From Apteryx mantelli (Eukaryota > Chordata > Aves > Apterygiformes > Apterygidae), in the NCBI RefSeq assembly GCF_036417845.1, contig NC_089984.1, positions 34,135,447 to 34,199,446 on the forward strand: a stretch of DNA of 64,000 nucleotides. Reading direction: 5' to 3'. Of the stretch, positions 13,939 through 28,200 are shown in pieces (position 1 is the first letter of the stretch; each line of letters begins with the position of its first letter). The position numbers and the translations under genes were made by a program. The notes under the pieces are model-generated. The model saw only the letters and a program-made list of their open reading frames with translations, made no database searches and was not told the origin of the DNA.

Positions 13939-14455
13939 TTTACAAACCCTTCATTTGTGGGTCTTTTCCGTCACTACATTTGCTGCTACAAGCTGGCTAG
14001 AGCTGTTTAGCAACTGATTTATTTCACCAGAGCTCTGAAACTTCAAGAATAGCTCTTTCTACCACCCACTTAAACCTGACCCACAGCAGAGACGCTGTTC
14101 TCCATCCAGAGCGATGTTACAGTCTGTGTCAGTCTATAACCAGTTCCCAGTTTTGGCAGGGGCCTTTCATTCCACAGCCCTTAGAAGAAATTGCTCCACA
14201 GTGTTTTAGCCCATATGGGTGTATAAAAACAGATAGAAGCAGGCAACCTTCCAAAAAAGCATGGAAGGTGTAGACTAGTGGACTATTTCTGGAGCTAGGA
14301 TATGGTGATAAATGCCATTTTAGAAAGACAATGATCCAAAAACCTTGATGTCATGGCAGGATAGTCCTAGCAAAGGTGTGACAAGTATTAATGTAAAGAA
14401 TTTGTCAAAGCAATCAAGAACTTTGCACTGATTACCATGATTAGGGTACATCAGC

Positions 14456-14850
14456 CTGTCAGCTCTTAGCTGTTACCAGGTGCTGGTAACGGGGGCCATC
14501 GACAGTCCCAGCCAAGACAAGCGATGAACCAGGGCCAGGAGCCTTCCAGGGAGTCCAGAGAGGAGCAAAAGAAGATGGGGCCAGAGACAGGACTGGAGAC
14601 AAGGCTACAAACATATATCTGAGGAGTCCATCCAGGACCCACAGACAGCATGGGTTCAAGGTCCATCCAGGAGGACAGAGACAAGCCTGGAGACTGGCAC
14701 TCCTACGACACAGCTGAGGCCAGGACTGAAGGTCCCAGGCTGAGCTGAAATGGGGCACCTGGGCCCATGGGCAAAGCTGTGGGTGGGGGCCCAGGTGGGC
14801 CTGATCAGGGCCAATAAGGCCCTCAGGTCTCTGACACAGTGTGACACTTC
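14456..14850. other. GC-rich block of unknown origin
   Basis: A roughly 390-nt GC-rich stretch with fairly sharp borders to AT-rich DNA on both sides. At its left end lies the inverted repeat gttaccag-gtg-ctggtaac (14472-14490). Inside, gtccatccagga is repeated at 14626-14637 and 14661-14672. The minus strand is open for 141 codons, but the translation is Pro, Cys, Trp and Leu-rich with no recognisable protein. It could be a decayed LTR or other repeat, or a minisatellite remnant. Confidence 0.4.
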
Positions 14851-15179
14851 CCTTCATTTGAAAGATGACATTTTGAGCATGCAAATACTGGTGCCAATTT
14901 AAAAGCTAACAATAAATTACCTTCAACTTTATGATCTCAGCAGCAATCTGAGATCCCCCTCGCATACATGAACACTTGCTGGGCTGAAATTTTCTTCATA
15001 CTTTGTTTTTTCCTGTATATTGGTAGAAAATTAGTATCAGATTAGATGATCTAGCTAATAACTCATAAAAGTACAGAGTCTTCATCTCTTATCATTAGCA
15101 CTGTTCATGAGCTGACTGGATTATTGTTCATAAGTACTTTTGGATTGATTAGCTCTTGCAGGGTATTTTGAGCTGTTTG

Positions 15180-15197
15180 AATCAATGTACATTGATT
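15180..15197. promoter_or_regulatory. 18-bp perfect palindrome with ATTGAT/ATCAAT arms
   Basis: AATCAATGTACATTGATT is its own reverse complement. Each arm contains ATTGATT/AATCAAT, the core bound by ONECUT (HNF6) factors, and another ATTGATT lies near 15143-15150. About 0.24 perfect 18-bp palindromes are expected by chance in a window of this size. Confidence 0.35.
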
Positions 15198-17230
15198 TGG
15201 AGATATTAAATTGTAAGGCGTCAGAGTGCTGGACACACAGAAATGCTTGATTCTATCATATTTTATACTCTATGCATCATTTACATGGCTATTTCTGACC
15301 CCTAGTTGGAGAGCAAAGCATATTCCAAAGTATCTGAGTCTCATTATAAAGCAATTAAGGCACAATTAGATCAGTAACACCTTTAAAGTTTTCTCTCAGA
15401 ACCAGAAGGTCAATCCAAATTATGCCAGTTTTCTTTTCCTTTGTTTTACATTAGTTTTTTGAACCAAGCACTTTAAGTTCTTTAAAGTCTAATTCTTTAA
15501 GATTTGCAAAGAATTTTACCTACTCAGCTATGTCAAACAAAGCTGGGGGACGTTCCCTTTGATTCCGCAGTGTATGTTTGGAAATGAAAAGTCTCAAGTG
15601 TGTCAACATGCAAACCACAGTATCTGCATTTTCAAAATGAAAACTTTGTGAACAAGGTAACACCCACTCTGGTGCCTGGCAAGTATTAGGCATATACAAA
15701 GCTGGTGGACTCATAAGGTTCAGGAGCTAGAAGCTGTTTTTTTAACAGTGTATTGTAAAGATGTGGCAATTTGATAGAATATTTTGCAAACCTAGAATAA
15801 AATATGCAAAAGAAATATCAAATATTATTATTCAATTCTAATTCTCCTATTCTGCTACAAAATACAGAAGATATTAACTCTTGGATTGATTTGTACAGTT
15901 CATCACAATGTGTTTACTTATCTCAAATTTTCCATCAGTGTTTTGATGGAGAAAAATCACGTCTAATATTGTGGTATGGACACTGTAAGATTTCCCAGCA
16001 GAGAGCTGTAGTTGTACCAAGTAATATGTTTCAATTCTGTTATGAGGAAATACTCAGATTTGCGTGAATCAACAATTCACTGTTTTAAAAAGCCCTATTT
16101 TGGGCCTGTCAACTGTGGCATGATCCATCCATGGGCTATTATCTATTTCTGCTCCTATTAATAACAAACTAGATTTTCTAGAAGTAGCAGAAAGAAACAA
16201 TTCCATTTTTAAAACCTCAAATGACAGAAGATCAGTATGAAATCTGCAGGTAAACAAGCCTCTTTTGAGAATGAGTTCAAAATACACCTTTCAGACCAAC
16301 TGTTAAAACAAATGTATTTCAGCCTGGAGATGAAAGCCCATGATTTTAGCAGGAAGTTTTTCCAAGATTTATTCTGGTAATTCTGCTGCTTTCCTTATGT
16401 TACAATGAGTGATTCTGAACGTAACGTTTCTTTCTGCAGCAGCCTGCAGCAGTGGGACCCCGGACAAGACTCAGTCTACTCAGTCACATCATCAAAGCAG
16501 GCACCATAAAAGAATATGCAGTACTACCACTACACATGAAAGAAGCCGGAGTATTTAATAATAACCAGTACTACAGGCATTCATCAGATTTCACAAAAGC
16601 TACAAGAAAGCCACAATAAAATACCCAGACTTCCCCAGTCTCAGTCCTCATTCCAAAGTCTACATGAAATATGTCCAAGGTGTGTTAGCCCAAAATAATT
16701 GCCCCGCTGCTTCTTATGCCAGTAATGCCCACTAATGCCTGTAGCTGGGACTAGGCTTCGCAGGTCAGTTACTACCACAAACACCATCTTTTTGCTATGT
16801 GTAGGCACTGTCTGCAGTACAGGCAAGGTGCTCCTGTAATGAATTAGATCTCTAAGCACTACCAAAGTTAAAAATAGGAGGTTTATTCCTGGAACAAATT
16901 CACTTAGCACACAACCAAAGGGACGTGTAATTTAAGAGACATAACCTTGAGTAGATGATGGGTGGGAAATTTGCCAATGAAAGATAATTATTTAACAATA
17001 ATTACCTGATGCATTTCATACACATACATGAGGGGGACATCTACCTTCTTGCCAGCCACTCGTATTCTCAAATCCCAGGAGGTCCTGCCTGTGCTCACTC
17101 TTGAGGCTTCGAGATGAACTTCAGCAGCTTAAATACTAATCAAGTGGGATTTTCAGGCCCATATTTCATTAATTTTGGAAGGAGCTGGATGTCCCAAAAC
17201 CTGAGGGACCATCAAGTATTTTACCATCAT

Positions 17231-17263
17231 TTTACTAAGATTTTACTTACTTTACTAAGATTT
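17231..17263. repeat. Short direct repeat
   Basis: tttactaagattt at 17231-17243 and again at 17251-17263, a 20-nt period with a partly similar spacer. Confidence 0.75.
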
Positions 17264-20200
17264 CTTTTCAAGGAAAGCTGTTGGTGAGAAGTGGCGGGAG
17301 AAAGCACTGATTTGCTGCTATTGCTGTCGAGAGCTGATGACTATAGGCAATGACTCTGTGCTTTCTTGCTAGTCCTGGGACCTGTTTGTAGAGGTGACTT
17401 TTGTATGATCTCTGGGCTCTCTGTTGCAGGTGACAGCTGTCCTGCACACCAGGAAAAGCCTCAGGCTTTGAAGACCAGTGCTAGCAGGACTAGCTCCATC
17501 ACCAGAGAAAACTCAGAGCTGGCTTCTTTATCTTCCCTCAGCCTCAGCCAGTGTTTTGACTGACCGAAAGCCCGTCTAACTCTTTTGAAAGACAAAATCT
17601 TCATGTTTGTCTGTGAAAGAGAAAAAAAGACAGGCACGTTTTCCTGACAGACTGAAGTAGGAAGTAAGGGCCCATTAAAACACCTTAGACAACGAAGCAG
17701 TGTTTCATTCTCCATAACCTTGTTGTCTCAGATGCCATGTGCCCCAGATAGCAGAGCCCTCACTGTGTCTCATCGCCTCCCCAGCTAAGACCAGTTGTTT
17801 TCTCACCATTGTTTGCGAATGCAGGTAAAGTCAAACTCTCAGGCAGATATTTAAAACAAGACAAACAAAAGACATTTTCACACAAAATAATAATTAAACT
17901 GGGGAACTCACTGCTGCAGGATGTCGTGAATGACAAAAGCATGGGATCAAAAAGTGATTAAATGATTATGGAAGAAGAGTCCATTAAGGCCTACTAGGCA
18001 CAAAGACACAGGCACAACTTTGGACTCAGGAAATCTCCAAGCCGCAGAACATGGGAGCCGCCGAGCAGGGATCACTTGCCCTGCTGTTACAGTGCACCAG
18101 CAGCCAGAGGCAGCAGGCTGGGCCAGCTGAGCCTTCAGCCTGTCACAGAGCACTTCTTTAAATACTCTGTCTGCAGTTATTATTGGCTTCATGAACGTCC
18201 TTTTCTTTTGAAGGAAACATGTTAATTTGACTCTCAAACAAAGACTTTTTTAGACAGGAAACTGTTGACACTAATCTCCCAAGTCTTCTTTCATTTCATT
18301 TCCGTTCCTTCCTTTCATTTCATTTGTTAAACTACCAATCGCTTATGATGTTTCAGTGCTACTGAAAATAAACATCTGGGTGACTCCAAAGGCAAATTTC
18401 CAGTGGAAAATTTCCACTTTTTGCTCCAGCCTGAAAGGAAAACAAATACTGGGATGATTGCATTTACCAAAGGGCACAGAGTCCCACAGGCTTTGCAGCA
18501 CATCTTACTCTGGCAGCCCCGGTGCATCCTGAACCTACGCTCAGCCTTCCCCAATTTTCTGACCTGCCAGGTGAGAAGCGAGCTGTCCTTCTGCTAATAC
18601 AGAAAGTCCTTGATGTCCTTTTCCTTGCACGAATGCAGGCCCAGTTCAAAAGGGCAGGACCGGGCTTTGGTCTGGGCAGCGCATGAAAGAGCCAGACTAG
18701 AGGGTCCATTGCGGCATGCAAAGGGTGCCTGAATTTGGGGGAGCAAAGGTTTGCTGGGCTGGTTTGGAGGAGCTTGAGGTAACTCTGAGTAGCAGGCACT
18801 CAGCACAGGGTACTGTTGAAGAATTTATGCTTAGGGAGGGGATTTTCTGTTAATTTACAATCTTCTCATGGTTATTATTCTGTTGGATTTGTTCCTGGGG
18901 CAGCTGAGGTGCTTGAAATGATGTATCATCAAGTGTTGTTACTGCCGCATCTGGGCTGCTCATACACTACTCTACCAACAGGAAACAGGATGCCGTGAAG
19001 GAAACATGCATGTCCAGGGAAACCGCAGCCTTATTACTTTTACTCACATGAGTCTCCCTGTTTCAGTAACTCCCAAACTCTTCTACTTGCTGTTTTCCAG
19101 GAAAAAAAAAAAAAAAACAGGAAGAGGATTTAATGAGCCGCATGTCCTTGGGAAATTTCATACAAGTATAAAACTGCTCCTTGAGATAGTCCCTTTAATA
19201 CTGCAGTTGTGGGAACCTCATGGCCCCAAGAATAAAACACCTGCCTCGGTCAGAGCTATGCCATTCCCTTCTCGTGTGACTATGTGCAATGTGGCTTTGC
19301 TAGCTTTTGTTATTGAAGATCTTACACTAGTGTTTATGGTAGCACACTGCTAAATCTGGTGGGCTTGTAGTCATTCCCACACAGTGTGGATCTGGTCCCT
19401 GAACTCTCTTTTTCTGCCTTCTATTATGCAGAAATATTCGTAATAGGTTTAATAATGAAGCTGGAGCCCAGGCAGCCCAGGGAGGAAGGTTTTATTGTGC
19501 AGTTTCTAGAGCTGAGGCTTTGGATCAGGAATAACCATTTCCATGCTAGTGTCCTCCAGGTAACATATCAGGCTTTGGAGAATGATGAAAGATGCTCCAG
19601 GAGTAAAACCTGTGTTGAAGCAGGCACACAGAGCTCTGCAGCAAGCCACTGACTGCTGGAAAACATAATCGAACAGATCCTCTGCTTTTGCTAGCTCAGC
19701 TGATAGCTAAACCTTTAGGGTCTGATCCAAAGGTCACTGAGGTAAACAGGATTAATAAAGAAGACTTTTGGTTAGACCCTGTACTTTGCAGCTACTGGAG
19801 TTCATCAACACCTTTTCATCAGAAAATATCAACTCTGTGGAAACTCTGTTTTCCTAGACAGTTATCAGGATGGCCATTTCCACAAGCCCTTCTCCACCCC
19901 TACCCAGAAGCATCTTTCTCTGACCAGAAACACCACTCGAGATGGAAGTGACCCCCATCTCAGGGTGGAACGGGAAATAGTTCGATAACCCCGTGTTTCG
20001 TAAACCTGGAAGGACATTTCCCAGCCACCTCCAGGATTACAGCAAATCACACTAAGCTTCACTTATAGCTGGCATAGGGGCCTGCTTTAAGATGATTCTT
20101 CAAGGCTAAGTCTGTAATAATCTGGACAGCCTGACACACACATAACAGCATTATCTTGACAAGAGTTCTCCTTATAGCAGCAAATTAAATAATAGCTATG

Positions 20201-23200
20201 TGTAGCAATGGTATTGCGATTCCTCTTTTCAAAACACAGCACAATTTTAATAAATCCTTGTTGCTCCTGCCATGTAGGGGGTGGTTTTAGCCATAAACTA
20301 CAGAGAGAAATTGAGGCATAAAGGCCAAGTGATTTATGTGCATATGCTGACCCAGCAGAACCTGGGTTACAGCTTGTGATTTTGCGGCCAGCCTTAACAT
20401 CAAAATACTTAATTGCTTTTTATTTAAAGCCCTCCATTTGCCTTCTGTCTGAGACTCTAGAGTTTTCACCAGCCAGGTTGCCTCTCTGAGCAGATAAGTG
20501 CACTCATTTGTAGTTACAACCAATCTGTAAGTGATGCCATGGGCTTTGAAATAGGAAATCCTATTTATTACATCTCAGCTAGCCTTGGCAGGAGGCTTCT
20601 TTAGGGACTTCCATGAAATGTCCTACACCTTGTGCTCCCAGAATCTGCTGGCACAAGGATAGCTATGCCCTGGGCACTCAGGTCCTCCCTGTAGTGTGAC
20701 ATCCTGGTGGAACAGCCTTTAAGGGGACAGAAAATTGAAATTCACTTTAATTGAATGGCTTTGTGGGAAGGGCTGCATGTCAGAGGGGAATTCAGGGATG
20801 ACACATGCAAACTGTGCTCTAAGAAGCTAAGGCATGAAGTTTTAAAGCACTTGCCTATGACAAGTAGAACTCTGTGGCTAGGGTTCACTGACTCTCAAAC
20901 AAAGCAGTTTATCACCTTCAGCCATTCTCTCCATCTGCTTGGTTTCCCCAGGTAAAATACTGCCAGAAATGAAACAAATGACAGCAGAAGCACACACAAA
21001 TGTTCTTATTACTGGTCGACCCATGATACCACTGCTTTCAGACGTTATGATTCAAAGAGCACAGGCATCCAAATTTCAGATTTCATTTCAGCATATTCTA
21101 GACGTGGCAATTAGCACCATTTGGCCATGGTGCTGCCAGCTCAGTCATAAGAGGTTTTACAGGAATTTACTAGGATGGTTATACTTTTGTCAGTTCCTTT
21201 AGAGATGCAGAGAGGTAATTTCTCCTCTCTTAAGCAATGTAGGTCTTTCCAAGGTGCTGTAAAGTCTTGCACAATCAAGAGACTCCCCAGGGTGGTTCCT
21301 GTGTCGCAGGTCTCTGCTGGTAAGCCAGACTCCCCTACGTGCCACGACTCCCCTGCAGCTCTGTGGTCTTTCTCCAGAGTAACCTTGGTTCTGTGGTCAG
21401 GGTTATGCCACCTGGTCGGAGCCAACAATCACCACAGCCTTGCCGGAGGGCATGTGCCCTTGACACAGACTTCACATGATTCAGTTAGGTGCTTTTCAAT
21501 ATTCTGTAGAAGCATAAACTTGAGATCTGGTTGAAGAATTCATCGACCTTAGCAAAAAGGCATTTTAAAGTCCCCACAGCAGCAACCTAACCTCCTGCCC
21601 TCTTCCTCATTTTTGTGTGTTATTGTGGAAGAGTGCAAGGATTTCCCCAATCTATCAGAGAGACGAAAACTCGTCAAGTGTTTCTGAGGGGAGCTACAAG
21701 GAGGGTAAAGGGGAATAACATGAAAAAAGAACAACATACTTCTAAATTCAAACTTTGGTTTTTGAAAGAAGTCCTAAATCCTTCCTAAATCTGGCAGTGG
21801 GTAATAATGCTACCTCATGAAAGCAGAAGTCTTACAGTGTACCATCAGCCACTGTTAATGGGCCACGATACAGCCTGCCGAAGCTGTCACATTCGGTGCA
21901 CATCCACATTGCCCAAATCTCATCATCCCTATATGGCTTCCTGTGACTGAGAGAGTCTCACTGCCTATCGTTACATAAAACCTTCCCAATTGCAGAAATA
22001 AAGGATATTACTGGTGTTTGCTTTAAACACGTTCCTGAAGCATGCTGGCAATCTGTATGTGATCCTGTGGGCCCTCTGCTCTAAGGCAGCCTGTGAGAAC
22101 ATTTGACTTTCAGAAACAGAATAAACATCACCAGATCTGCACAGACTACCAAAACACCTATTCCAGGCCGAGATATACGTTTCCCATATACTGATGGACA
22201 CCCCGGCGTCTAATCCAAAGGACCAGCTGCAGAGAAGGAATAGCACTGTAAGGGCAGGTAAAAGAGAAGAGCGTGAGGTACAACAGGTAAAGTGGCGTAC
22301 GGAAGGGGCAATAGAGCTCTCCTACATACATCCTTATGACAGGAAGGAGATAATCTAGTTAATGTGAAACGGGACCCCGTTCCAAGCTGCTCAGAGGAAA
22401 AGCACGTTGTTTGTCTGTGGGAAAAGATATTCATGCAAGCTAATGAAACTCATCGCCTGGGCTCATTCGGTGCCCCTGTGCTGAAGGATACAGATCACAC
22501 ACAACAAAAGTTCTCCAGCCTGTGTTCTCAACCATGAACTTGGATATCTGGGGATAAATTTCCCCTTTGGGCAGTTTTTTTCACTGGGGGATTTCCTGGA
22601 CTTTTGTCTTAGCACATGGTGCTGGCAGCTCTCAGAGGCAGAACGGCACAGGCCAGGCTCTCCTCCAGCAGGAAAAATCCTGCCTTTCTGTACTTCAAAG
22701 AAATTATAGAGTCGTGTTAAGAGTTATATTTTATTAATCCTACAATATCATGGATAATTCACTTCATGTCAATTCTCCTGGGCAGACAAAAACCCTGGGA
22801 TTTTTGCCCTTCTTCTGGAATCCTGGTGCCCTCAGACCTTCTGCAGAGGTATTCTGCAGGCCTGAACGCAGCTAAATGCTCCCCAGGGAGATTTTGTAGG
22901 TATAGTAACATTGCTTAAAGATCGCTGCCAGCTAACTGATGTAATTTAAAATCCTTCAGGAAATATTTAAAACAAGCACACTAGAGAGGTCAAAGCAACG
23001 GAAATGTGCGAGTTGTGTTGGTACACAGGTATGCACTAACCTTTCTGAGAGCCCTAGGTGTGTGTTGATAGAATCTGAGTCAGGAATCAATTTCTAAAGC
23101 AGCAGAAAGAACAAGCTTTTTTTTTGTTATTTGTAATAAGCATAAATAAAGCTACAAAGGAATTGTGATAAAAATATAATTTGCTCTATAAGAGATACAC

Positions 23201-24610
23201 TAATAAAAGTGTATTAAAAACACATTTAGTAAAGTTTTGTGGTAGAGATTCAACTGACTTGATCCAAGAGCTGGAGCAGATACTAACATATTTTTATGAA
23301 TCCACAAAATGTTTAAAAGATCTCATGTGCAAAGACCCTAGGAATCAAATTTAAAGTCTGAAGCAATTTTTTTACAGTTCACTTATAAAAACAGAACCAC
23401 AGGCTTGTAATGAAAATGCTGGCACATCTTTAACTGCGGGGAAACAGAAAGAAATAGAAAACTATTTAGTTTAAAAGGAAAATGGAAAAAAAAAACAAAG
23501 AGAAAGAATTTGCTGAGAAATTCTTCTGAGAAAGAATGCGAGTACACGTTTTCTGTTTTTTTAACCAGATGTAAAGGTGTTAATTGAAACAAAGACAAAA
23601 GGCTTAAATCACTGCTGAAATCCTACTTCAGGTCACTGGAAACCAATACTGCTTTTCACAAAAAGTCCTTCTGAGAAGGGCCAAATTATAATATAGCTGA
23701 GCCACTCTCCTCACTGTGTTTTACTATGCGTGCCATTTGTTTCTTTGCAACATACTTCCAGACCTCTTTCTTTCTTCCCTACAGAGGAAAAACAAACATG
23801 TAATGTGAGATTGGTGTTTATTTGGTGCTAGTTATGTAGTCTTTCCGTTTTAAAAAAACAACAGCTTCCCAAGACAGATAGATCCTACAGAGGAGGAACA
23901 CAGGGAAATCTACCTAATAATTAACTTCATTTCCACTTACTTAGACAGTCTCGTTAGTTTTCCTGTATGAGTACTGTATGCAGGAAAACAACTGTTGTAA
24001 AATGAAATACATTAAAATAATGTCAATCTTTTTACTTCACAGAGAATTCATTGTTCTGGGACCATTTAAAAAAATAAATCCACCTTTGCCCCTTCCTCCT
24101 TCCTTGAATTTCATGTAGTTTATAAATACACATACCTTGCATGAGCTAATAACAGATTCATTTCAGCCATGTTGTAACTGATGGCTATGAATTTGCAATA
24201 TTTTCCTTATGTATAGTAAGAGGTAGTACTGAGATTCTCAGGAATAACAGGTCCATGCTTTGAACTGCCTTTCATTTTTATTCAGAGTCCATGCAATTCT
24301 TTACAAGGGCTCTTCAAAAGAAGTTCTGCAAGAAACAAAGCCAGCAAATTTGCAGTAGATTAAAACTCAGCAGGGGTGAATTCATATGTGGTGGAAAAAG
24401 GAATTAAAATAAGAAAAGCAATTCTACTTTCACATTTTCCAAAAAGAAAAGAATCATGACCTTACAATGATCGTAATTCCTAAATGTACTTTTCCAACAC
24501 AGACCTAGTGCCTTGAAGTCTGTTCATGTCTGTTAATTTAAGCATGGCCTACAGAACTAACGTACGTGGATTCCTCAAGTCTTTTCCAATTCCCAACAAG
24601 AAACTGAGAA

Positions 24611-25265
24611 GAATCAGAGAATAATTTAAGTTGGAAGGCACCTCTGGAAATCACCTGGTCCAACTCCACCCTCATCCTGACTCAGTGCAACTCAGACCAG
24701 CTGGCTCAGGGCCTTTTCAGTCCAGTTTTTAGTATCTCCAAGGGCTGAGATTCAACAGCCCCTCAGAGTCCCTGTTTCAGTGTTTGACTATCCTCACTGT
24801 GATGTTTTCCTAGTATCTAATTGGAATTTACCTTGTTGCAGCTTGAGTCTGTTGCCTCTCATTCTGTTGCTGTACCTTCAAGAAGAGCCTCTTTCTGTCT
24901 TCTCTAGACCCTCCCTTGAGGTAGTTGAAGACAGCCGCTTGTACGGAGAAGGGCTGGGGGGAACTGGACACAGTATTTCAGATATGACCTCTTAAGTGGC
25001 AAATACAGGGGAATAATCACTTATGCTCTTGTTAACGCAGCTTACCGTGCAGTTAGCCTTCATGGCCAGGGGAAGCACTGCTGGTTCATGATCCCCTTGT
25101 TGTCCAGCAGGCCGTGCAGGTCCTTTACTGCTGAGCTGTTCCCCACCAGTCAGCCTCCAGCCATTATTTCTGCAAGGGGTTATTGCATCCTAGGTGAGAC
25201 CCTTCCATTTTTCTTTGCTGAACTTTATGAGATTCCTGTTGGTCCATTCCTCTAGCTTGTGGATA
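24611..25265 (-). mobile_element. CR1 LINE, 5'-truncated, diverged
   Basis: On the plus strand the segment begins gaatcagagaataatttaag, then ttggaaggcacctctggaaa and tggtccaactccaccctcat, the reverse complement of a CR1 3' end. It goes on through ttgcctctcattctgttgct, cacagtatttcagatatgac and gaactttatgagattcctgt, all in CR1 order. The reading frame is broken many times, so this is an older copy than the one at 7.3 kb. The right border near 25265 is approximate. Confidence 0.85.
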
Positions 25266-28200
25266 CTGGTGGATACTTATTAGAAATGGGCAATTGTCCC
25301 ACCATTCCCCAGAGATTTTTTTATCAAGAAGTCTGTCTCATTATGAGTAACTAGTTTCTGTATAAAAAGCCAGTCAGTAGTAGCGAAGAATAGATAACAG
25401 CTCTCCCACGTCTTCTGTACTTGCTGAAATTTTTGAGCATTACAAGATTGCTTTAGTATATCCAGCATACCACAAAAAAACAACAACAAAAACCTCTGAT
25501 GTGTAGATGTGCTTTAATTTTTTCCTGGGCTGCAGTTATCTTATTAAAAATAATTGATCCAGAGTGACTTTAAAAGACACGTCTGGAGAAGTTCACCTGC
25601 AGAGACAATTATTCCAGTGTCTTTCTCAGGCTTTTGAAAGAGAAAATGAGAACACATTTCTGTCGGAGAGGAGAAATTTGAGTAAGCAACTGATGTCTCT
25701 CTGCATTTTCTAAGTGCCAGTTCCCACTTTGATTAAACTTTTAATGAACTAGAGCTGAAGCCCAAATTCTTCACCTGGGTGAGGTATGTAATTTGTCTAG
25801 CACTTGGTATGTAATTGGCAGGCAGTTTGGTCTTAGCTTGTCGCTTTGGGCAAGCCTCAGTGACCCTAATGCCTGGGAATGGTCTTGAAAATCCCTCTGA
25901 AACAAGCAGCATCCACAGTGCACTGTTAATCCGTTGATGGCCCCTAAAATCACTCTGCTCTGCTGTCTAATGAGGTGTCTGCGTTGTGCTTGTTTTACAG
26001 TCCTGCTTCCTGCTTCCAGCTCCAAGCTGCTCCATGGAGCTCATTTAGCCACTGCACCCGCCTCCCCCTGACCCCCCATCCAGGCCACACTGGGACCTCC
26101 ATCCTTTCAGTCCAGCCCCTCTCTTCCAGCAGTTCTTGGCATCAGCAGGCAGCAGGCCACTGGCACATGGCCATCCTTCAAAAATATCTTAGGACTAGGT
26201 AGAGGGAGAGGATTTCATTAGCATTTTTCCCTTTAGGTTGCTTACTTTTCTGAAACCCTAACTGTAGATAAAATTTACCCAGGCAGGCAATAATTTCCCA
26301 CAGAGCAAAAAGAGAGATGGGGAAGGAGAGTGTGGGAAGAGAGGCCCTCATGATCCAGTTCTCCTTTTTTGTAAGGGTGGAAAGATATAGTCCAGGCACT
26401 CACATTTTTTCCTGCCCAGAAGTTGCATGTGGGTGTTATGCTCTTATTCACTGAGCTGGTGTCATCTGATGCTGTTTTGCATTGTTAAGTAGCTTCTGGA
26501 TCCTCTCTTCTGATGGATGAGGCAATTCTGTCTTTACGTAATTCAGAAGAGCCACATAAGATTTAATTAATATTTATAAAGCATTTAGGATGCTCAGCTG
26601 AAAAAGGTGATGATATACAGGCTCTACAAAAACATTCGCAATTTTTCAAGTTCTGTTATATTGCAGGTCAAGCTAAAGATTCATTTTCCCCTTTGTTTTC
26701 CTACAACAATTCTGTCCCCTGTGGGTTGTACAGAAACAGTCAAAGCCCAGAAGCCAACAACACAGGGAATTTAAAGATGAGAGGAGACACAGCTTACACT
26801 GGTAAAGGAAGGCATTCCATGAACAGCAAAACCAACGAAACATCATCTTCTGTGAATTTGTGTCCTGTAACGTCTAACCACCACCTCACTGAATATCTTC
26901 CTACATCCCTCACATCTTTGATGGGCACGTGGTAGTGTAAGTGGTAGTTGATTCAATGCTACGTCACGCTGAGGGGCAAGCCAGCCCATGCACGTGCTGG
27001 GTCACCTGACTGCTGCACCTTGAAGCAGCAAACAGGTTGAATTGTATAGTAATGCTGTTATATCTTGTTACTATATCTGCGATTATTCTGACTTGTGCAA
27101 ATTGGTTGAAATTGTCTGGACAAGAAAACAGATATTCCACCTGTCTAAAGAACCTCATTTCTTAAAATTTCCAAACACAACCCCAGTGCAGAGCAGAGCA
27201 GACCAAACTGAGGCTCTGGAGGCCTTTTAATGACATCTAGTTTTTGCATATGTCACATTCTTGCAAGTAGCTGTTGGTGCCAGCAAAGAAAAAAACTGCT
27301 TAGCAGAGGCTGTAGCAGACCGGAAATCTTCCCACCCTACTGCAGGGAAGTATCAAACAAATGCAACAGGGATCACAGTGACAACAGTGAAGGCACTGGA
27401 CAGCCAGGGATCTGTTACAGCCGGCAAACAAAAGCACTAGTTAGAGGAACATCATAGCCCATAGGAAAACATGCGTACTTGCAAGCTTGTTTATTTTTTC
27501 AGATCTCATCTACCATGCAGAGGGAAATTACAGAGAAAGAGAGTGTTTCTGTGTGTTTGTATCTCCACTCAACCATGCCAGCAAAGGGAAATCATCCAGA
27601 GCACAGATTTGTCTAATGTGGAATGATTTAATGGCATATGGCATAACTCAGTGAAAAACCCGAGGCAATCTCCCAGCACAGAAGCACAGCAGCGCTCTAT
27701 TGTCATCCTTCCCTCCCATTCCCCCAGGCAAGGCTTGGCAAGGATGAGACCTGGCTTTCCCCAGCAGCTGGCCTCCTGGTGCTTGATTCAAAAGCAGCTT
27801 TTGCTCCTGATGGGGAAACAAGGGTGATGAAGCAGCTGCTCATAAGACTGAAACTTAGAAATTGTTTTTATTTTGCAAAGTGCAATGCCTAAAACCACTT
27901 CCAGGAGACACTTAAAAATGGTTGTGGACTTGTTCTGTATCAAACCAAGGGATGGCAGAGGCAGAACTCCTGAACTATGGTGCCAGGTCACCATGCCCTG
28001 ATCTAACTACTGACAGTTGTGGCCCCATCTTTCCTTCCCTTTCCTCTCCCTTGTGACTGCTCCAGCACATTTCTGATCCAGTGTTGAGCCATTTCTATAC
28101 TCTGAGTTCACAGAGAAGTATTCGGTGTTTTGTTCTGCCAGGTTTGTTTTCAAACACCATCAAGCCTGTCCTGTTGTTCTCCTCTAGATGCCTCCCTGAT

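Larger units (their letters stand above)
7769..14455. other. Intergenic, AT-rich, no gene recognised
   Basis: No coding exon recognised. Composition changes near 10.4 kb from A/C-rich to T-rich on the plus strand. Homopolymer T runs lie near 8841-8856 and 12656-12684. Segments at about 11500-11680, 12720-12870 and 13240-13480 look like conserved non-coding DNA: balanced AT-rich sequence dense in TAAT and ATTA cores. The look alone does not prove conservation. Confidence 0.5.
14851..24610. other. Intergenic, no gene recognised
   Basis: No exon, RNA gene or transposon recognised apart from the palindrome at 15180. There is a short direct repeat at 17231-17263 (tttactaagattt twice, 20 nt apart) and a TTTCA-rich stretch near 18285-18330. 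Open frames up to about 120 codons overlap on both strands without protein-like character. Confidence 0.55.

Noticed and set aside
14459..14884. 141-codon minus-strand open frame
   Set aside because: It coincides with the GC-rich block; the translation lacks any recognisable domain and is rich in Trp, Cys and Pro as expected from random GC-rich sequence.
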